A stretch of 64,000 nucleotides of DNA, from positions 1 to 64,000 of the forward strand of contig JASAND010024242.1 in the NCBI GenBank assembly GCA_030248195.1, read 5' to 3'. The notes beneath the pieces are model-generated. The model had not been told where the DNA came from. It did no database searches and saw nothing but the letters and a program-made list of their open reading frames with translations. Each line of letters starts with the position of its first letter. Within the stretch, counting starts at the first letter, position 1. Source of the DNA: Trissonchulus latispiculum (taxonomy: Eukaryota > Nematoda > Enoplea > Enoplida > Ironidae). Made by a program: the position numbers and the translations under genes. Below, one piece after another: positions 46,032 to 57,698 of the stretch.

Positions 46032-48420
46032 ATGGAAGCAGGTATTTAGTTCAAGGTGGAACCCCTCAGACATGTGCAGGAGGGGAAATTCTGGGGGTGA
46101 GCCAGCGTCCCAAGGCCGCCGGAAAACCGGTTTTTTTCATTTTTTACCCAAACAACCGGAAAAATCCGGAAAAATCTGGGGGGGTGCAGGACCCCTCTGG
46201 GGGGGAGCTCCAGGTCTGGGGGGGGGGGTGGAACCCCCCCCAACACTCCCCCAAGCACATGTATGAACCCCACCAAAACTTTCGGGGGAGTGGAATCCCG
46301 AGTTAACGAACCGAGCATGCCAAGCATGTCTGGTACAAGGATAGTGTAAGAGTTGATTCAACTAACAATCAATTTGTATTATTATGAATAATCAAACGGT
46401 CAATTTTTGGCATTTTCGGCAATTGTGTCTCATTCTAGGTTCGTCCCGGCCCTCTCGCCGCTACAGCTCCTTCCTTGTCAAGGACATTCTCTCCGACTCC
46501 ACTGGCCGATCCTGTCGCAGCGCTGATTCCATTCCAGGCTCAGCCAATTCCCAAGGATCAAGGTCAGTCCAAATCTGAATTCGGCTTTCCAGGTGCTTTT
46601 GGCCTTTTTGTCAACCTTTTTATTCTGCAGCCTGTGTCTGCTTGTTTTATCGCCATGTGCACTGAAACTAGGACACTACCGTTTGGGTTTGACTTCAAAC
46701 TTAAGCTTGGTTCGATTGTGCCTGGGTGGTTGAATCGGTAGAGCGTCGATTCTAACCAATACCAGGTTGGGGACCGATCTCTACTTCAGCAAAAGTTTAG
46801 GGCCTGTAGTGCTGTAGTGACAACCTTCTTTCCTTCTGTTTCGTCAATTTGCATATTCCTGCATCATCATCACCGGCTGAAGTCGCCATTGCTGAAGTTG
46901 AAATTAAGCTAAAGCACAGACACCGGTATAAAGCATCTGGCTTCACGCTACTATGACTACTACTGTCTACTACGCAAGTAAGAAATTGTAAGTTATTGTA
47001 AGTTATAGAGAAAATTGTTGAACGGTTTTCACTCCGCTTTATCTGTATATATCTGTTTTTCGTGTAACATGTTTCACTTTTGTTGCAGTGCTGATTTGTC
47101 ACAGTCCTTTGAATTCCCGGGATTCCGTGGGACGGATCAGACCTTCCTTCAGAATTCGAATATCCTGTTTCCGCGAAAACGAACCTGGCCGGACGCGAGC
47201 GCCTCGGATTCCGGCTCGAATCGGAACTTCTGCTGTCCGGAGTGCGGGAAACAGTTTCGCCGTTCCTCTTCGCTGAGCACTCACCAGTTGATCCACAGCA
47301 ACACGAGGCCCTTCCCCTGTCACTACTGCGGGAAACGATTCCATCAGAAGTCGGACATGAAGAAGCACACCTACGTTCACACTGGTAGGTACCTACTTGT
47401 CCCAAATCGGAATCAGTTGACTCTGAACTAAACTGTTCCTGCGTATAATCTAGTCTCAACGTCCGGTGGTGTGGCGCAGCCGCAGAGCTTTCTGCTTCTG
47501 AACCAAAGCTCGGCGGTTCGATCCCCGCCCTGAACACTTTTCTTCACATCTTTCAATCCTGTTTTCAACCTTACACGACTGAGTTAATCCGCAGCTAACT
47601 GCTTATTCACCACCTGAGCCCAGGCATAAATTTTATGTTGTTGCAACACTCCCACTGACTGGAGAAAAAAGTTAACCCTGATTTATGCAACAAAATAGCT
47701 GGAAAATAACGACTTAACCCTGACACCTCATGGTTGTTAGGTTATTCTTCAATTCTTCATTGGTGCAATCCAAAAAATATTTACTTTTCTGGAAATTTGT
47801 ACGCATTAAAAACTGAAAACTCTCTAACTAAATCAATTTGTTTTTTCAGCCTTGTAGAACACCTCGGGTAATTGCTATGGCAATTATTCAGTGTCAGCAG
47901 CCCCTTCCCTCAAAAATGCAAACGTTCTAAGCTGTCACTACCCCTAAACCCGAGCACCGACTGGGAGGAGGTCTCTGTAAAATTATCAGTGTAATAAACT
48001 ACTCTTGCTAGTTCGACTGCCAAGTTCAAAATCGGTCCAAAATCCTGTACACGCACGCTAAAAAATGAATGTGATATTTTTAGCATATTTAATTTAAAAT
48101 TAATTTTTGTTTTAGGAGAAAAGCCGCACAAGTGCGCCGTCTGCGGGAAACAATTCAGCCAGTCTTCCAATCTGATCACTCACGCGAAGCGGCATCCCGG
48201 GGCCGCTGCCTTTCGATGCCAAGTCTGCAGTCTCGATTTCACCAGAAAGATCCAGCTCAAGCGACACCAGCTCAAACTAAAGCACCACCTCCCCCCAGCC
48301 AACCCCACCCCGCCCCTCGGATCTGAAGAAACCGCAGACTTAGCTAACCAGCCAGTCTCACAGCTAGCTATCATTAAAAGCTACACCATGTATTCATCTT
48401 TTCACAGAGTTTTTGCTTGA
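46032..48420 (+). CDS. GFI1: GFI1/Senseless-type four-zinc-finger transcription factor
   Basis: Exons 46439-46562, 47089-47384 and 48116-48420 join in phase. A short first exon 46032-46041 (MEA + G) fits the phase but is less sure; with it the protein is 244 residues. Four C2H2 fingers are visible: [60 protein letters not shown] and a shortened fourth, [20 protein letters not shown]. The first three match the DNA-binding fingers of GFI1/GFI1B/Senseless nearly residue for residue ([12 protein letters not shown] and [10 protein letters not shown] are hallmarks). These are nuclear repressors in blood-cell and sensory-neuron fate. The N-terminal exon has [15 protein letters not shown], recalling the SNAG core SFLVK, but not at the extreme N-terminus. 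AATAAA follows 36 bases after the TGA. Confidence 0.85.
46070..46266. mobile_element. G-rich inverted-repeat element, copy 2
   Basis: It has the same ends (AGACATGTGCAGGAGG ... CCAAGCACATGT) and G/C-run interior as 24353-24550. It lies within the first intron of the zinc-finger gene model, about 30 bp after its putative first exon. Confidence 0.6.
46714..46842 (+). mobile_element. tRNA-derived SINE in a GFI1-like intron
   Basis: TGCCTGGGTGGTTGAATCGG then TAGAGCGT form the D-arm side. The B-box side is damaged (GGGGACCGATCT). The tail GGCCTGTAGTGCTGTAGTG is followed by T-rich sequence. Confidence 0.5.
47461..47571 (+). mobile_element. tRNA-derived SINE in GFI1-like intron 3
   Basis: The head GTCCGGTGGTGTGGCGCAGC has a B-box GCGGTTCGATCCCCGCCC, and the tail ends TTTCAACCTTA. 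Same family as 7932-8085. Confidence 0.65.
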
Positions 48421-48455
48421 TAATTTTTTGGCTATTATTTTTATTTTGAAGCAAC

Positions 48456-48461
48456 AATAAA
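48456..48461 (+). terminator. Poly(A) signal of the GFI1-like gene
   Basis: AATAAA 36 bases after the stop codon at 48418-48420. Confidence 0.6.
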
Positions 48462-48809
48462 GTAAAGCCTTCAGAAAATGCCAAATTAGAACTCTTGATG
48501 TAAAGATATTATATTTTTAAATTCTAAAAAGATGTGACATCACTTTGACTCGTAAAATAAGAGATTCAATTAAAAATTGCTTTTTGTCTTTTTTATCATA
48601 TTTATCATTTTTTGTCATATACCTGAAACTTTTTAGACAACCAAACTTAGTTGTATTTCAGCAATATTTTCTGTACTTTTCAGTTGTAATTTAATATGGA
48701 TGCATAAAGATAAATAAACGGAACAACAATAATAAGTTAAGGATACGATAATAAATTAAAGTCATAATATTATATGAGCAAATAAAGTCAGATCTAGAAA
48801 ACATAAAGC

Positions 48810-51800
48810 TTAATTTGAGCTGTGCTTTTTTCTCAGATCATCAATGAGTTTCTGTGGTAACGATCCCGGAAGTGTAAATAGATCCTGAAACTACCTAATA
48901 ATAATAACAATAATAATAATAATAATAATAATAACAATAATAATTATAATAATAATAATAATAATAATAATATAATTACAATAATTGTTTTCTTAACCAA
49001 TCTAATTAAATACCATACAATACTACATTAACCGCAGCTTTTATAGTGGTCGGTGGTGCGTGACCTTCTTCTTTCTTTCTCATTAATGTGATTCATAGCT
49101 CGGTTTCTACTTAGGTGGGTTCACGCAGTGGAAGTCGTGGTACACGCTTCCAACTTGACTCTGTAGCTCAGTTGGCAGAGCGTTTGCCTAGTGCGCGAAA
49201 AGAAAGTCGTGGGTTCGAGTCTCACTGGAGGTCTGAATATTTGTACCGTCGGTGGAACATGAACAACTTTCCTCTTTCTTTCTCAGCTTATGTCACAATA
49301 TTTCATAAGTCTGTTTCAAAAAGTACCAGGTTGCGATCGGAAATGATAGTGTTAAACATGATTTTGGCTGATCTCTTCGAACCTGAGCCTATCGTAGAAT
49401 CAAAGGAATTATAGGAAATGTTTGGGAAGAAAATAACTAAATTTAGACGACGTACTTGGATAAATTTGTGACATTCCAGAACGTAGTTGTCTGTGCTCAA
49501 CAGTTTAAACGTGTCCATGATAGAAGCGAGGGAAGTCGAGGCCAGAAATCGTTCCTTGTGTCGGATCAGCAGGGTCAGGCCAACTCGAAACAGAATTTTC
49601 GACCCTTCCGAAAACATGCAATCCCAGATCCGCAGAACCGTCTAAAAAATTAAAGACTAGCTTAAAATATTATTTCGGTTTTCTCTGGCAACCAGGCTAT
49701 TGCCTACTTTTAGACTTTAGATTTTTAGTTAACACACAGACAAGCAAAATTGTACAAAAGTGCATAAAACTAACAGGAGACTGAGATACAAAATGTGATC
49801 TCTGAACGTGATTGGTGTGCTTGGCTGCTAGCTCACTGTCAAACTATTTATTACATAATCTTGTATGTAGTAGACTGCTGACGATTAAAGTCAAATATCG
49901 CAGTAGCTTCAGATTTGTGCTGCATCCTGTTGTTATCGTAATGTTATCACATGTCGAGTAAACGTGTATAATAATTCTTGAGCATTGTAGCAAGAAAAAT
50001 TAACTATTAAAAAACCATCCTCTTTTTGTGGATCAATAATTTTTCACCTGTTATTAATTACCTCAACCGGTAGGGTTTCCAAATACCAGCAGACGAACCA
50101 TTTCGTTATCAGCATGGCTGGATCGAAGGCAAGACGATCGAAGTGGGAGTGCAGATCCGGAGCTTTAGTCCTTAAACAAGTTAAAGCAAGAGTCCATAAT
50201 TTTATTACATATTAGAAGAAGAGTAAGCCAAGAGAGGGCTGCTTCCTCCTGGCATTGCATAGCAGTGCTGCGACCACAACTGTTTCCCTGGCCAACAGCC
50301 AATCAGTTTCAGCTAAACTTAGCATCCTCTGACAATCTCCCTCTCCACCAAACGGGAGGAACATTCGCGTATTGTGGGCGGAGCACCGTTACATAATGCG
50401 CAAAGCAGAAAATGCCCAGAAATGCCCTCTCTTGGCTTACTCTTCTTCTAATATATATTTAACAGAATTATGGACTCTTGGGTATAGGTTTTTCCGTGAT
50501 AGATGAACGTGACATTATTTTGGGCACAATCTAGGTTCACTGACGTGGCCCGTAAGCGGTGCTCTCGCAGACGGCAGTCGAGAGGCGGAGAAACGAAGAT
50601 CACGGACAGAAACAGGATCTCCCGAGCAATGCTTACCATTGAAATTGAATAACAATTGAATTGAATTAAGGTCAAAGCAGAAATCGTTTGGCTTCGGGGA
50701 GAAGGAAGGATGCAAAAAAGGTAGGAGAAGAGGACTAGCGATCAAATTTGGACCTTAAGCATATCGAATAATGTTTTTCTTCTGCGACGCAGATGTGCGA
50801 TTCACTACGAAGGAAGGACCTGGCACACCAAATGGTCCTTGGAACATAATTTTTCGTTACGCCACACTCTAATTGGGTCAACATCCGGCCGGACCAGTGT
50901 CACAACGATGTTATAGTTCTTACATTTGACTGTAGGGGGGGACATGACTTAATATCATATCATTATGCTATAAGAATTTGACCGGGGATTTGACTAACAC
51001 CGACAAATCCGAGACGTTTAAAAAAGCGATACATCTATAATTGAGGCGGCCGCCCCTTAACCCTCGGTAAATTGATGGTTGATTGATGGTAAATACGAAA
51101 TAAGAGACATAAACCCCAGAGTCGTATCGTACCGTATCAGCTCATTCAGAACAGCCATGTCAGTTACAATACCTTCCATACTGCTGGAGTAGTAATCTAA
51201 AAGTGGAACCGTAACGATGTCCTTAGCTAGTACATACTGTATGCAGAACTAGAACACAGAATTATATAGGTAGGAACAATGGGCCTTTTCAAAAAGGGTA
51301 GAGTATGTACCTACAGTAGGGTAGAATTAAAAATAACCGTAGTATAACCCGCTTTAACTCCACTCAAGCTTGAGTTACTCCCCTGTTTTAACTGTTTTAT
51401 GAAAAGAATCGAGTTAATTCTAACTCTTCTCTAAGCTTTCCTGAAAAGGCCCAATGAGAGGCTGTGGTGGTGGAAAGGAGACGGGGAAGAAATGACCGTT
51501 TTTGCTTCGAACCTCAATCATCAAAAAGTTTCGATAATTTTCTAGGAACAAGGAATGTGACATCCAAATCAGACTTTATTATTACTACAGCAAGAGGGTG
51601 TCGTTTGCTTTTTTTAATTTTTACGTTGACTAAAGGCTTTTTCAAGAAAGGGTAGAGTAGAGTTGAAATTAACTCGGCCTTTTCTAAGGATGGAAACTCA
51701 ACGCTTGAGCGGAGTTAAAACTTGTAGTTAAAGAAAGCAGCTAATTTTAACTCTATACTAGTCTACTCTACCCTTTCTTGAAAAGGCCCTTAGAAATGTG

Positions 51801-54800
51801 TTCTCTAACCGCAACAGACCATAATGTTAACTACCGGTTTACTGTCCGGTAACTAAACCGGCACTTAAATGGCGAAACGATAGCAGGTTCTAATAAAGTC
51901 CTATCCTAAGGTGCCACTCGATCAAAGAAAAGTAAGTACCCTAACTAAAGAGGCCTTAATAAAAGAAGAAAGACTGGCATATTTTAATAAGAACTTACGA
52001 TGGGCTTTAATGGCAAACCATAAAGATTACAGCAAATACAGAGATGGCTCAATAGGCCGACACACTTGTACCAAAGACAATACAATACATCAACTGATTA
52101 CATAAGCAATTAAGCTACCTTATATAAGCTAGATGGTTGCTGTTTGGATCTGTTACATTGATCATTCATGAAACACAAGTAGAGTAATTTAGGGTGGATT
52201 AACAGTTAGTAAAGTAGGTTTTTAACAATAATGAAAGAAAGAATCGTACTAGGTAATTGACTGATAATGGTATGCAACAACCAAAATGTATGTTCTGCGT
52301 CCTTCAAAATCAAAAGCATCATGCCTGCCAAATAATTCAATCCCTGAAATTCCAAACGATTTTTTGCAATTTAAACCAGGTATATACCGTGTATTTAATC
52401 CTATCCCTTTTATTCTTGTTCAATATGGCATGTGTCAGGATTGGCCTGAATATTGAGGACAAACATTTGTCTGAGTACTATTTAGTAGATTCCAAACTCT
52501 ATTGAGAGTCGAATTAAAAAGTCTAAATTTATTTATGCAAGGTTCTTCAAATTTTACTACCTGGCAGTATCCGATGTGCGGATTTTTGTTGGCAAATGCA
52601 GTCAGGATAATCTTCAGCTCGTCGACAAGACTCCCAGGCATATTTTGGAAGTACACATTGTCTGGAAATGTTCGTTTCAAATCTGAAATCAAATCAACTA
52701 GGGTATTCGATTTAATCGAATATCGGATGCCAAGTCGCAAGTTCACAAGCTCCTCAAGCATGACGGCGGAAAATCTCGGGGGCCTCTGTGTATGTAAAGA
52801 TGCTACGCTGGCATTTTTCAAAGCGGTCGTTTTCGCCAAATTAAATTTCTTTAGCGGGGCAAAGCCTTACAGCATAGTTTTTATATCACTATGTTGTGGA
52901 GAGCTAGATCTTTGTGATGATGTATCAGTTCATGCAATCTCTTAAACATTCGGTAATTAATTCATCATCAATTCGGTTCATTCATCAATTTTTTAAAATA
53001 CCTTAAGCTGTAAAATTGTAAGAGACTGCCTGAACCGAACTGCATAATTTTATATCTCTAGAAACATCTAATTCGCCACAACATAGTGATTTAAAAATTA
53101 TTGCTGTACTATTTTTCAGCTCAAGTTATCGTATTTTTGTCGAAAAAGCCCGATTTTGAAGAATGTCAGCGTGCTATGTTTACACGCTGAGAAGCCCCCC
53201 ACCCCGAGATTTCGGCCTTAATAATGTTTCGCGCATATTGCAAGCTTAATGCATCAGAAACTGAAAGCGCTGAGTGTCTTACTATCCCTATTATCAAGAG
53301 TGTATAATAGACAATAGTAAGAAACTCTTAAGCTGTCACGTTGAAATCATGTAAGGTATGCTTGGTGCATTAACTCCCCCCTCCCTCGCAAAATAATTAA
53401 CAAATTACCAACCGTAAGCCTTAGGCTAATGGGCCAATGAACGAGCAGACACAAAGCTTATATGAAAGCGTGTAATTAGTACAAAGTGGGAACCACCCGG
53501 AAGTTACGGAGGGCCCGAGCTATGGCGAAGTCAGGTGCTGTGGGACCTTCCCGGGGTTGGCACCCAGACGGGTAGGGGTGCACCAAGCATACCTTACATA
53601 ATTTCAACGTGATAGGTTAAGAGTGTATTACTCTTCCTATTATAAACTCTTTCTCCTACCTAATTCAATAGCGTTGGCAACGTCTTCAGGAGGAGTTTGT
53701 TTTGAGAGGTGTTTGTATTCTCCAGGAAACTGCACATATCTGTCCTGCGCTCCACTCAGAATCATCCAAATCTGAAAAGTACAACTCTTACATAATTCTA
53801 ACAGCAGTGTTAGCAGGTTGGTAGCTACTAATTGATCAGAAGCTAGAGGCTGCCGATTTTAAATTCATTAAATCGAACACGGCGCACAAGTTTTTGGAGA
53901 TTTCAAACATTGTCCTATTAGTTGCTAAAGACTAAAATAACGCACAATAAATCCGTACGTCGAACCCCCCCCCCCCCACCTCACCAAACGGGGACACATT
54001 CGCGTATTGTGGTCGGTGCACGGTTACGCAATGCCAAGAAAAGAAGTCCTCTAGTGGCTTACTCATCTTCTTAGATATAATAGAATTATGACCTCTTGGC
54101 TAGTGATGTGGATCGGATCGGATCGGCAGCTAAAAATTTAACCGATCCGATCCAGCACAATTACTTGTCGATCCGATCCGATCCGATCCGATCCGGCGAT
54201 CCGAAATGACTTATTCAAAAAACTAAGCGAAACTGGATTTTAAGTGAAATTTATTGAAGTTGTCAAACACATTAGTGTCAAAAACATTGTCAAACACACT
54301 AGTGTCATTGAAGTTTCTTCATTTTATCATTCCGAACAAATGCATAATTGTGCAAAATTATACAGATTAATTAGAGTACGAAATTAATACACCAAAATAC
54401 AAATTTAACATTATGAATTTAAGATAACACAAATTTAACAATTTTTTCAACTTGGAGCAAAAAATTAGTTTGTGTTGTTCCAGGCACCAAAACTGAAATG
54501 TAGCTTTTGGAGCGCCGCAAAAATCAAATCAAATTTTAGGATTCGACAAGAAATTTAACTGAATTTTTGTCGGAAACTGATGCTTGAACTATACAGCTAA
54601 AACAGAATGGACTACTATGAAACTCTAAAAACATTGCGGTAAGTAAATTTTATAAGAAACTGACTTTGATTGCTACAGATTTTGGATATCTTAGCGACAA
54701 GAGCTCAATCATAAAATTTCATTCCGAAATTCTGACAAAGCAACACTAATTAGAGTTGTGCATAATTAATTTATTATTATTATAATTTTAATTATTATTT

Positions 54801-55725
54801 ATTATTTATCAGTTTCATTTGCTTCGCAGCTTAATACACAGCAGTTCTTGCTTGAGCTCTTTTGATACCACAATGCATGCATTGCATAAAACATGTACTC
54901 TTGATAAAACTTATGCAGTTTATAAATAAGCATTGAGTTGTTGTAATAAGTTGTTTACTAAAATAATAAATGCTAAACTTGAGATGAGAAACACAGAAGT
55001 AACAACAAGTTTGGTTGGTAGAAAGAAATATCTTACTAAACACCAAATAGAGCAGAGATGTGTCAAGTTCAGTCGCAAATATGCGTTCAATTAATGTGGT
55101 TAGTCGGATCGCCGATCCGCCTGACTCAATCGATCCGATCCGGACCGATCCAGCAGGCCTACCGATCCGATCCGATCCGATCCGATCCGACCTCCGGATC
55201 GCGGATCGGATCTATTTTGCCGATCCGATCCACATCACTACTCTTGGCTGTACCCTGTCTCCTCTATGGGGGACAGCAGGTGTTACGCATTAAAGCTAAG
55301 AAGAAGATTTTCTTTCTTTACTATTTTTCTTAGCATTACTCTCAAAGTACTACTAATACTTGATTAACAAAATAGGACGTATTACCTTGGCCCTCCATGT
55401 TGTAGGTATTCCTTTGCGGACGAAACGTTTCACTAAAACAAGAAAAATTGGGTAACATGGACAAAATTTTAATAATTCTTGGGCTATGAAGCTGATTTGT
55501 TTTTTGAATGCTAATATTTACTGGTTACGAAAACCAACAAAATTCGTACACTTTCTTCGGCCCAAGAAATCGTCCGGTAGTTCCGACTTAGGTCCCGTGT
55601 CTCTCATAAAGTTCTCCCATCGCTGATTTCGCCGACTCAGAATTGGCAAATATTCCTGAACAAATTGCTCATACTTAGCCTCATCGAAGTCATCCGGCTT
55701 TTCAAAGCCATAAGCATCCGTTTCC
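48810..55725 (-). CDS. GRTP1: GRTP1-like TBC (Rab GTPase-activating) protein, first exon missing
   Basis: Nine exons join in phase: 55550-55725, 55386-55432, 53660-53771, 52561-52682, 52250-52343, 51133-51196, 50062-50170, 49456-49641, 48810-48884 (327 residues). The first begins inside a codon, so a short 5' exon is missing. The order of motifs is that of GRTP1: AYGFEKPDDFDEAKYEQF, KRFVRKGIP, IWMILSGAQ, IELDLKRTFPDN (IxxDxxR arginine finger), HIGYCQ/GLNYLAG (glutamine finger split by an intron), TFWLL, LPNYYSSSM, KWFVCWYLETLPVE, VLRIWDCMFSEGSKILFRV and LFTLPGSLPQKLIDDLRKKH at the end. Both catalytic fingers are intact, so Rab-GAP activity is expected. Which Rab is unknown. Total length fits GRTP1 (about 340). 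Introns hold several transposons. Confidence 0.88.
48897..48971. repeat. (AAT)n microsatellite beside the last GRTP1 exon
   Basis: Some 24 AAT units with a few AAC or ATT interruptions, starting 13 bp upstream (transcript sense) of the last GRTP1 exon acceptor. Confidence 0.9.
49159..49310 (+). mobile_element. tRNA-derived SINE in the last GRTP1 intron
   Basis: ACTCTGTAGCTCAGTTGGCA and GTGGGTTCGAGTCTCACTGG are strong A- and B-boxes with a tRNA layout. A CTTTCCTCTTTCTTTC tail follows. The acceptor stem pairs imperfectly, so it is a SINE or pseudogene rather than a working tRNA. Confidence 0.5.
50187..50480. mobile_element. Palindromic MITE, CAAGAGTCCATAAT type
   Basis: CAAGAGTCCATAATTTTATT and AGAAGAAGAGTAAGCCAAGA on the left are mirrored on the right (ending TTATGGACTCTTG). 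It starts 17 bp upstream (transcript sense) of a GRTP1 exon. A related half is at 53990-54100, broken by a hAT insertion. Confidence 0.7.
50482..50639 (-). other. Small open frame with a signal-peptide-like start
   Basis: The frame begins MVSIAREILFLSVIFVSPPL then has two cysteines; its C-terminus runs into the adjacent MITE. It lies inside a GRTP1 intron on the same strand. There is no splice or poly(A) support, so it may be chance. Confidence 0.2.
51281..51452. mobile_element. GGGCCTTTTC-family MITE with AAT duplication
   Basis: GGGCCTTTTCAAAAAGGGTA and inverted CTTTCCTGAAAAGGCCC, with AAT on both sides. It lies in a GRTP1 intron. Confidence 0.7.
51634..51789. mobile_element. GGGCCTTTTC-family MITE, second copy in the same intron
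   Basis: AGGCTTTTTCAAGAAAGGGT at the left and ACCCTTTCTTGAAAAGGCCC at the right, with TAA and TTA as flanks and GTAGAGTTGAAATT inside. Confidence 0.65.
53289..53652. mobile_element. Palindromic MITE next to a GRTP1 donor
   Basis: TATTATCAAGAGTGTATAAT, a GCTGTCACGTTGAAAT stretch and GTAAGGTATGCTTGGTGCA on the left are mirrored on the right. Its right end lies about 7 bp from the splice donor of the 53660-53771 exon. Confidence 0.65.
54101..55240. mobile_element. hAT element with GGATCGGATC subterminal arrays
   Basis: A perfect 8-bp duplication CTCTTGGC (54093-54100 and 55241-55248) flanks it. The termini TAGTGATGTGGATCGG and inverted CCGATCCACATCACTA are followed by arrays of CGATCCGATC words on both sides. 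The AT-rich 1-kb middle has no transposase. It is inserted in the end of a MITE of the 50187-50480 type, in a GRTP1 intron. Confidence 0.88.
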
Positions 55726-55751
55726 CTAAAATTTACACAACTGTTAAATAT

Positions 55752-55920
55752 CAGCAAACCAGACAGGTTGAAATCAGTGTAATAAACTAGTCTCAATTTC
55801 CGGGCGCGCGGCGGAGCGGTAGGGTGTTCAAGGGTTCGATTCCCGACATTAAGATGAGACATCCCCGCCCGGAGATTGAGACTAATTTATTACACTGATT
55901 TCAACCTTTCTGGTTTGCTG
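55752..55920. mobile_element. Foldback SINE: 55-bp inverted arms around a tRNA-like core
   Basis: The left arm (55752-55806) and right arm (55866-55920) are complementary over 55 bases with about three mismatches, starting CAGCAAACCAGACAGGTTGA. The 59-base loop has GCGGAGCGGTAGGGTG and GGGTTCGATTCCCG, remnants of a tRNA head. It stands 26 bp before the acceptor of a GRTP1 exon. Confidence 0.75.
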
Positions 55921-57698
55921 ATACTTATATAATATATTAATATTTAGCACAAATACGCAAAAATATAGTGTCTAAAAGCCTTTCCCCCAGTCACCAACTA
56001 CCGTGTGTTCCACTTATGCCTAATTGAATTATGCCTACTCTTTTGATATGGCCGCTCAGCAGTTTCAAAACTCAACAGGGAAATTGCGCCTACCTAGAAA
56101 ATCCCCAAAGTGGAATTCTGCCTACTCTTATTACACCTATTGGAATTATGCCTACTTCATTTGTCTACTAGATATTATATAACTGTGGTTAGCTAGCTAG
56201 CCTCATTATGATTTCGAACACTTGGGAATTATTGATACATCTGCCTTACCCATCAAGATTAAAGCCGCCAAAATGTATGGACATTTCGAAAAATCAATTA
56301 AGAACCGGATAAACTAATGTCAACTTGTCTGAAATAGATCAGAAAATATTGTCACCTAAACATATAACTAACAAGCCAGATTTTGTGCATAAGGTTAAGT
56401 CTCCGCTGAACGAACATATTCAGTAATTGGAAACCTGCTGTGAACTAATTATTTTATAACGGAGCACTTACTTGCTTTACAGATATGCAATAATGCTTAA
56501 TATGCAAAAGAAAGGAGGACCAAGGGGGACCAAAAATTTTTTGGCTCTGATTTTGCTAAAAAGTAGTATATAGGGGGTTTCAGGATCATTAAACACGAAT
56601 CTGAATATCATTTTCCGATTCAGCTTTTCGTTAACTGGAAGTAAACTCAAAAGTTGAGCTTACATTTTTAGCTTGCACTACTGAGCTAACGAAAAGCTGG
56701 ATCAATAAATAATTTTCATATTCATGTTCAGTGACCCCAAAAACCCTTCAGCAAAAAATTTTTTGGTCCCTCTTGGTCTCCCTTTAAAAAACTTAACAAG
56801 TCGGCCCCTAAAAGGAGCATCATGCCGACGCCGATTTTAGCAAAATGTTTCTATACTCCGATGTGCCTGAGTTCTATTAGTAATATCAGACTGGTTGGGT
56901 GCTTTTAGGAATAGCTCGTGTTTGCAAGTTTAGGTGTTTTGACAAGTTCATAAGTGTGCATGTTAGGGGTTCCTGAACCGAACCCGCTCCCAAAGTGGTG
57001 TATAAAATAAAGTAAAATTTGTTGAAACTATCTGGTACGGCATGAACAAACAGACTTTGGTTCTGAAGATATATACTAAATAAATTTACGTTTTAGTTTT
57101 GACTTGGATTGAAAACTAAGCCCAGGTATATTCTTGGTAAATTCTGCAAAAAAGGAAAAAACCGGCCCAAATATGCTTATTTAATGGAAAAGATACATTT
57201 AACACAGTGTGCAAGCAAAACACCAAAACACTGCGTTAAAAATCACAGCATTCCACCACAAGCAAAAAGCTTGACTATATCAAAAGGTCGTAAACTGGTT
57301 TGCCGTTGCAGTTACACAGTCTCAATAAGCTTCCATTTATCAGCTGTATAAATAAAATCAGGACCCCCTTTTCTACTTCACAAAGCTCGCCTTTTGCGAA
57401 GATCAAGTGATACTATTGAATAAATCAGCGTGAAAGGTTGAAATCAGGATTGAAAGATGTGAAGAGAAGTAGCGGCCCCAGCTGAACTGAAACTGCTTAA
57501 GTATGAGCACAAATTCAGAATCTTTAGCGAGTAAATAGAAATTGGCGATTACTACGAATTTTCGAATAGTTGTTTACTATATATTTAGGAATAGTTAACG
57601 AATAACTCGATGAATGAATATTCTAAATATTCGTTTGTTCCCACTTAATATAATGGATGTTGCAGGATTTCAACTTAGGTTAAAATGAATCCAGACTT
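55921..57698. other. Presumed 5' side of GRTP1, first exon not identified
   Basis: It holds a foldback MITE (56510-56785) and a reversed SINE tail (57428-57475). An exon ending with two bases of a split codon is expected on the minus strand here or further right. None was convincing. Confidence 0.4.
56510..56785. mobile_element. Foldback MITE, GGACCAAGGGGGACC family
   Basis: AAAGGAGGACCAAGGGGGAC followed by CAAAAATTTTTTGG is mirrored at the right end (TTGGTCCCTCTTGGTCTCCC). Inner arms with AGCTTTTCGTTA also pair. Confidence 0.65.

Noticed and set aside
47459..47535. Functional tRNA genes at the tRNA-like heads (7969, 27918, 38480, 46714, 47461, 49159)
   Set aside because: Stem mismatches, shared non-tRNA tails and multiple diverged copies point to SINEs.
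52435..52839. 134-residue minus-strand frame as a single gene
   Set aside because: Only 52561-52682 is coding (a GRTP1 exon). The parts before the acceptor TTTCAG and after the donor GTAGTA are intron.
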